Source: Nicotiana tabacum (lineage: Eukaryota > Streptophyta > Magnoliopsida > Solanales > Solanaceae). From it: DNA of 64,000 nucleotides. Below the pieces are notes generated by a model. It made no database searches and was not told the origin of the DNA. It saw only the letters and a list, made by a program, of their open reading frames with translations. Position 1 is the first letter of the stretch. Each line of letters begins with the position of its first letter. The translations under genes were made by a program, and so were the position numbers. The stretch spans positions 192,499,948-192,563,947 of the forward strand of contig NC_134082.1 in NCBI RefSeq assembly GCF_000715075.1, read 5' to 3'. Positions 63,301 through 64,000 of the stretch are shown piece by piece.

Positions 63301-64000
63301 TTAGATATGAAATTCGAGCCGCTTCATAGAGATTTGAAGGAAGATGGTCCTGGATTTGGGTTGAGGGAAGTCCGGGGATGGTGTGGTATGATTTTGGTCC
63401 GGTTTGGATGAGTTTGAGATTTGGCCGGAAAACTTCAAACGGAGATTCGACGAACTCTGGCAATATTCGAGGGAAACCAATAGCGGGAATGGAAAGATGG
63501 ATTCATGGGGGATCTATGGTGTTAATTTGGGTTTGAATGGTGTAGGTGACGTTCACCGCCGGCGAGGGATTTTGGGGCGGCGTGGATTAGGGTTCGTTAG
63601 GATGAAGGAGACGGTACGAATGGGGTGAGGGGGGGATTTCGGACACTTATATACCAAACATCCTAGTTAGACCCGGACCGTTGGATTGATGAGATCCAAC
63701 GGTCGTGATTGAGGCCTGGGGAAACAACATCGTTTTGGACTAGATTGGGATAGACCGGGTATTGAAGCATTGGTGGGCCTGAAAATTTTCAACGAATTGG
63801 CCCAAATTTAGGTCTTTATTAAGACCACTTTTCTACTCTTATTTTCTTTTCTCTTTTATTTCCTTTTCTCATTTTCAACTAATTTTTATAAAGATGCAAA
63901 ACTAATCATAAAATCCTAATTATTTCAAAGCCAAGACTAATTAATTCCTAAAATTATTTAAAAACTATTTCATGACAAATTCACAATAAAAATCATCAAA
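60400..64000 (-). repeat. 5' LTR of element B (cut by window end)
   Basis: Aligns from TGTCACACCTCC onward with 42341-45933. About 250 bases, up to the LTR start in element sense, lie past the window end. It contains the second copies of the hairpin (63210-63243) and TATA box (about 63645-63654). Confidence 0.93.
63210..63243. other. Hairpin in element B 5' LTR
   Basis: Same 14-bp arms as at 45108-45141 with one change (ACACGG for ACATGG), leaving one mismatch in the stem. Confidence 0.8.

Larger units (their letters stand above)
42341..64000 (-). mobile_element. Element B: nearly complete Ogre-type element
   Basis: Two LTR copies in direct orientation, 42341-46182 (3' LTR) and 60400 to the window end (5' LTR, about 250 bases short by comparison), enclose 14.2 kb. 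Read on the minus strand: primer-binding area, a 1.3-kb leader, ORF1, gag, protease, an intron candidate, reverse transcriptase, RNase H, second RNase H, integrase, a 3' region with repeats, polypurine tract. Total length would be about 21.9 kb. The LTRs are visibly very similar apart from a few indels. It lies in the gag of element C. Several stops and frameshifts make it non-autonomous now. Confidence 0.92.

Overview
This window looks like repeat-rich nuclear DNA of a dicot plant, most likely Solanaceae and perhaps Nicotiana. That is a judgement from the retrotransposon families I recognise, not something the sequence proves. I see no convincing host gene, rRNA, tRNA or CRISPR array. Nearly all of it is explained by LTR retrotransposons of the Ty3/gypsy type, nested inside one another, most with broken reading frames.

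Layout. (1) 1-9561: the 3' part of an Ogre/Tat-type element on the + strand (element A): RNase H, second (archaeal-type) RNase H, integrase, a 3' untranslated region full of tandem repeats, a polypurine tract and a 4.1-kb LTR. (2) 9562-10933: a decayed coding remnant with an Athila-like signature. (3) 10934-12719: part of a Del/Tekay-like LTR read on the minus strand. (4) 12720 to beyond 42340: a second Tat/Ogre-type element on the minus strand (element C), which is the host of three later insertions: a Del/Tekay-type chromovirus in its 3' LTR (15287-23993, + strand), a pol-less Tat-type element in its reverse transcriptase (element D, 28678-38684, + strand) and a nearly complete Ogre element in its gag (element B, 42341 to beyond 64000, minus strand).

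How the parts work together. Element B carries the standard Ogre set read right to left: 5' LTR, long leader, ORF1 (PMD/DUF7745-like), gag, protease, a short candidate intron, reverse transcriptase, RNase H, second RNase H, integrase, a repeat-rich 3' region, polypurine tract and 3' LTR. Its frames are interrupted by stop codons and frameshifts, so it would need helper proteins. Element D has LTRs, primer-binding site and gag but no pol. In their place it carries two tandem, diverged, intron-containing antisense genes of the 'putative gypsy type transposon' family, each with its own TATA-like box. One of them has a fully phase-consistent five-exon structure.

The most unusual signal is a small structured motif of about 45-65 nt found eight times in elements A, B and C, always in the sense orientation of the element and always at gene boundaries: leader, ORF1/gag gap, just after pol, and just before the polypurine tract. 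It has a conserved skeleton, while the paired bases change together between copies. A related but larger hairpin lies in the 3' region of element D. Other notable signals are premature stops that mostly look like C-to-T or G-to-A changes, unrelated tandem-repeat arrays in the 3' regions of different elements, microsatellites of very different length in paired LTRs, and conserved hairpins inside the LTRs.
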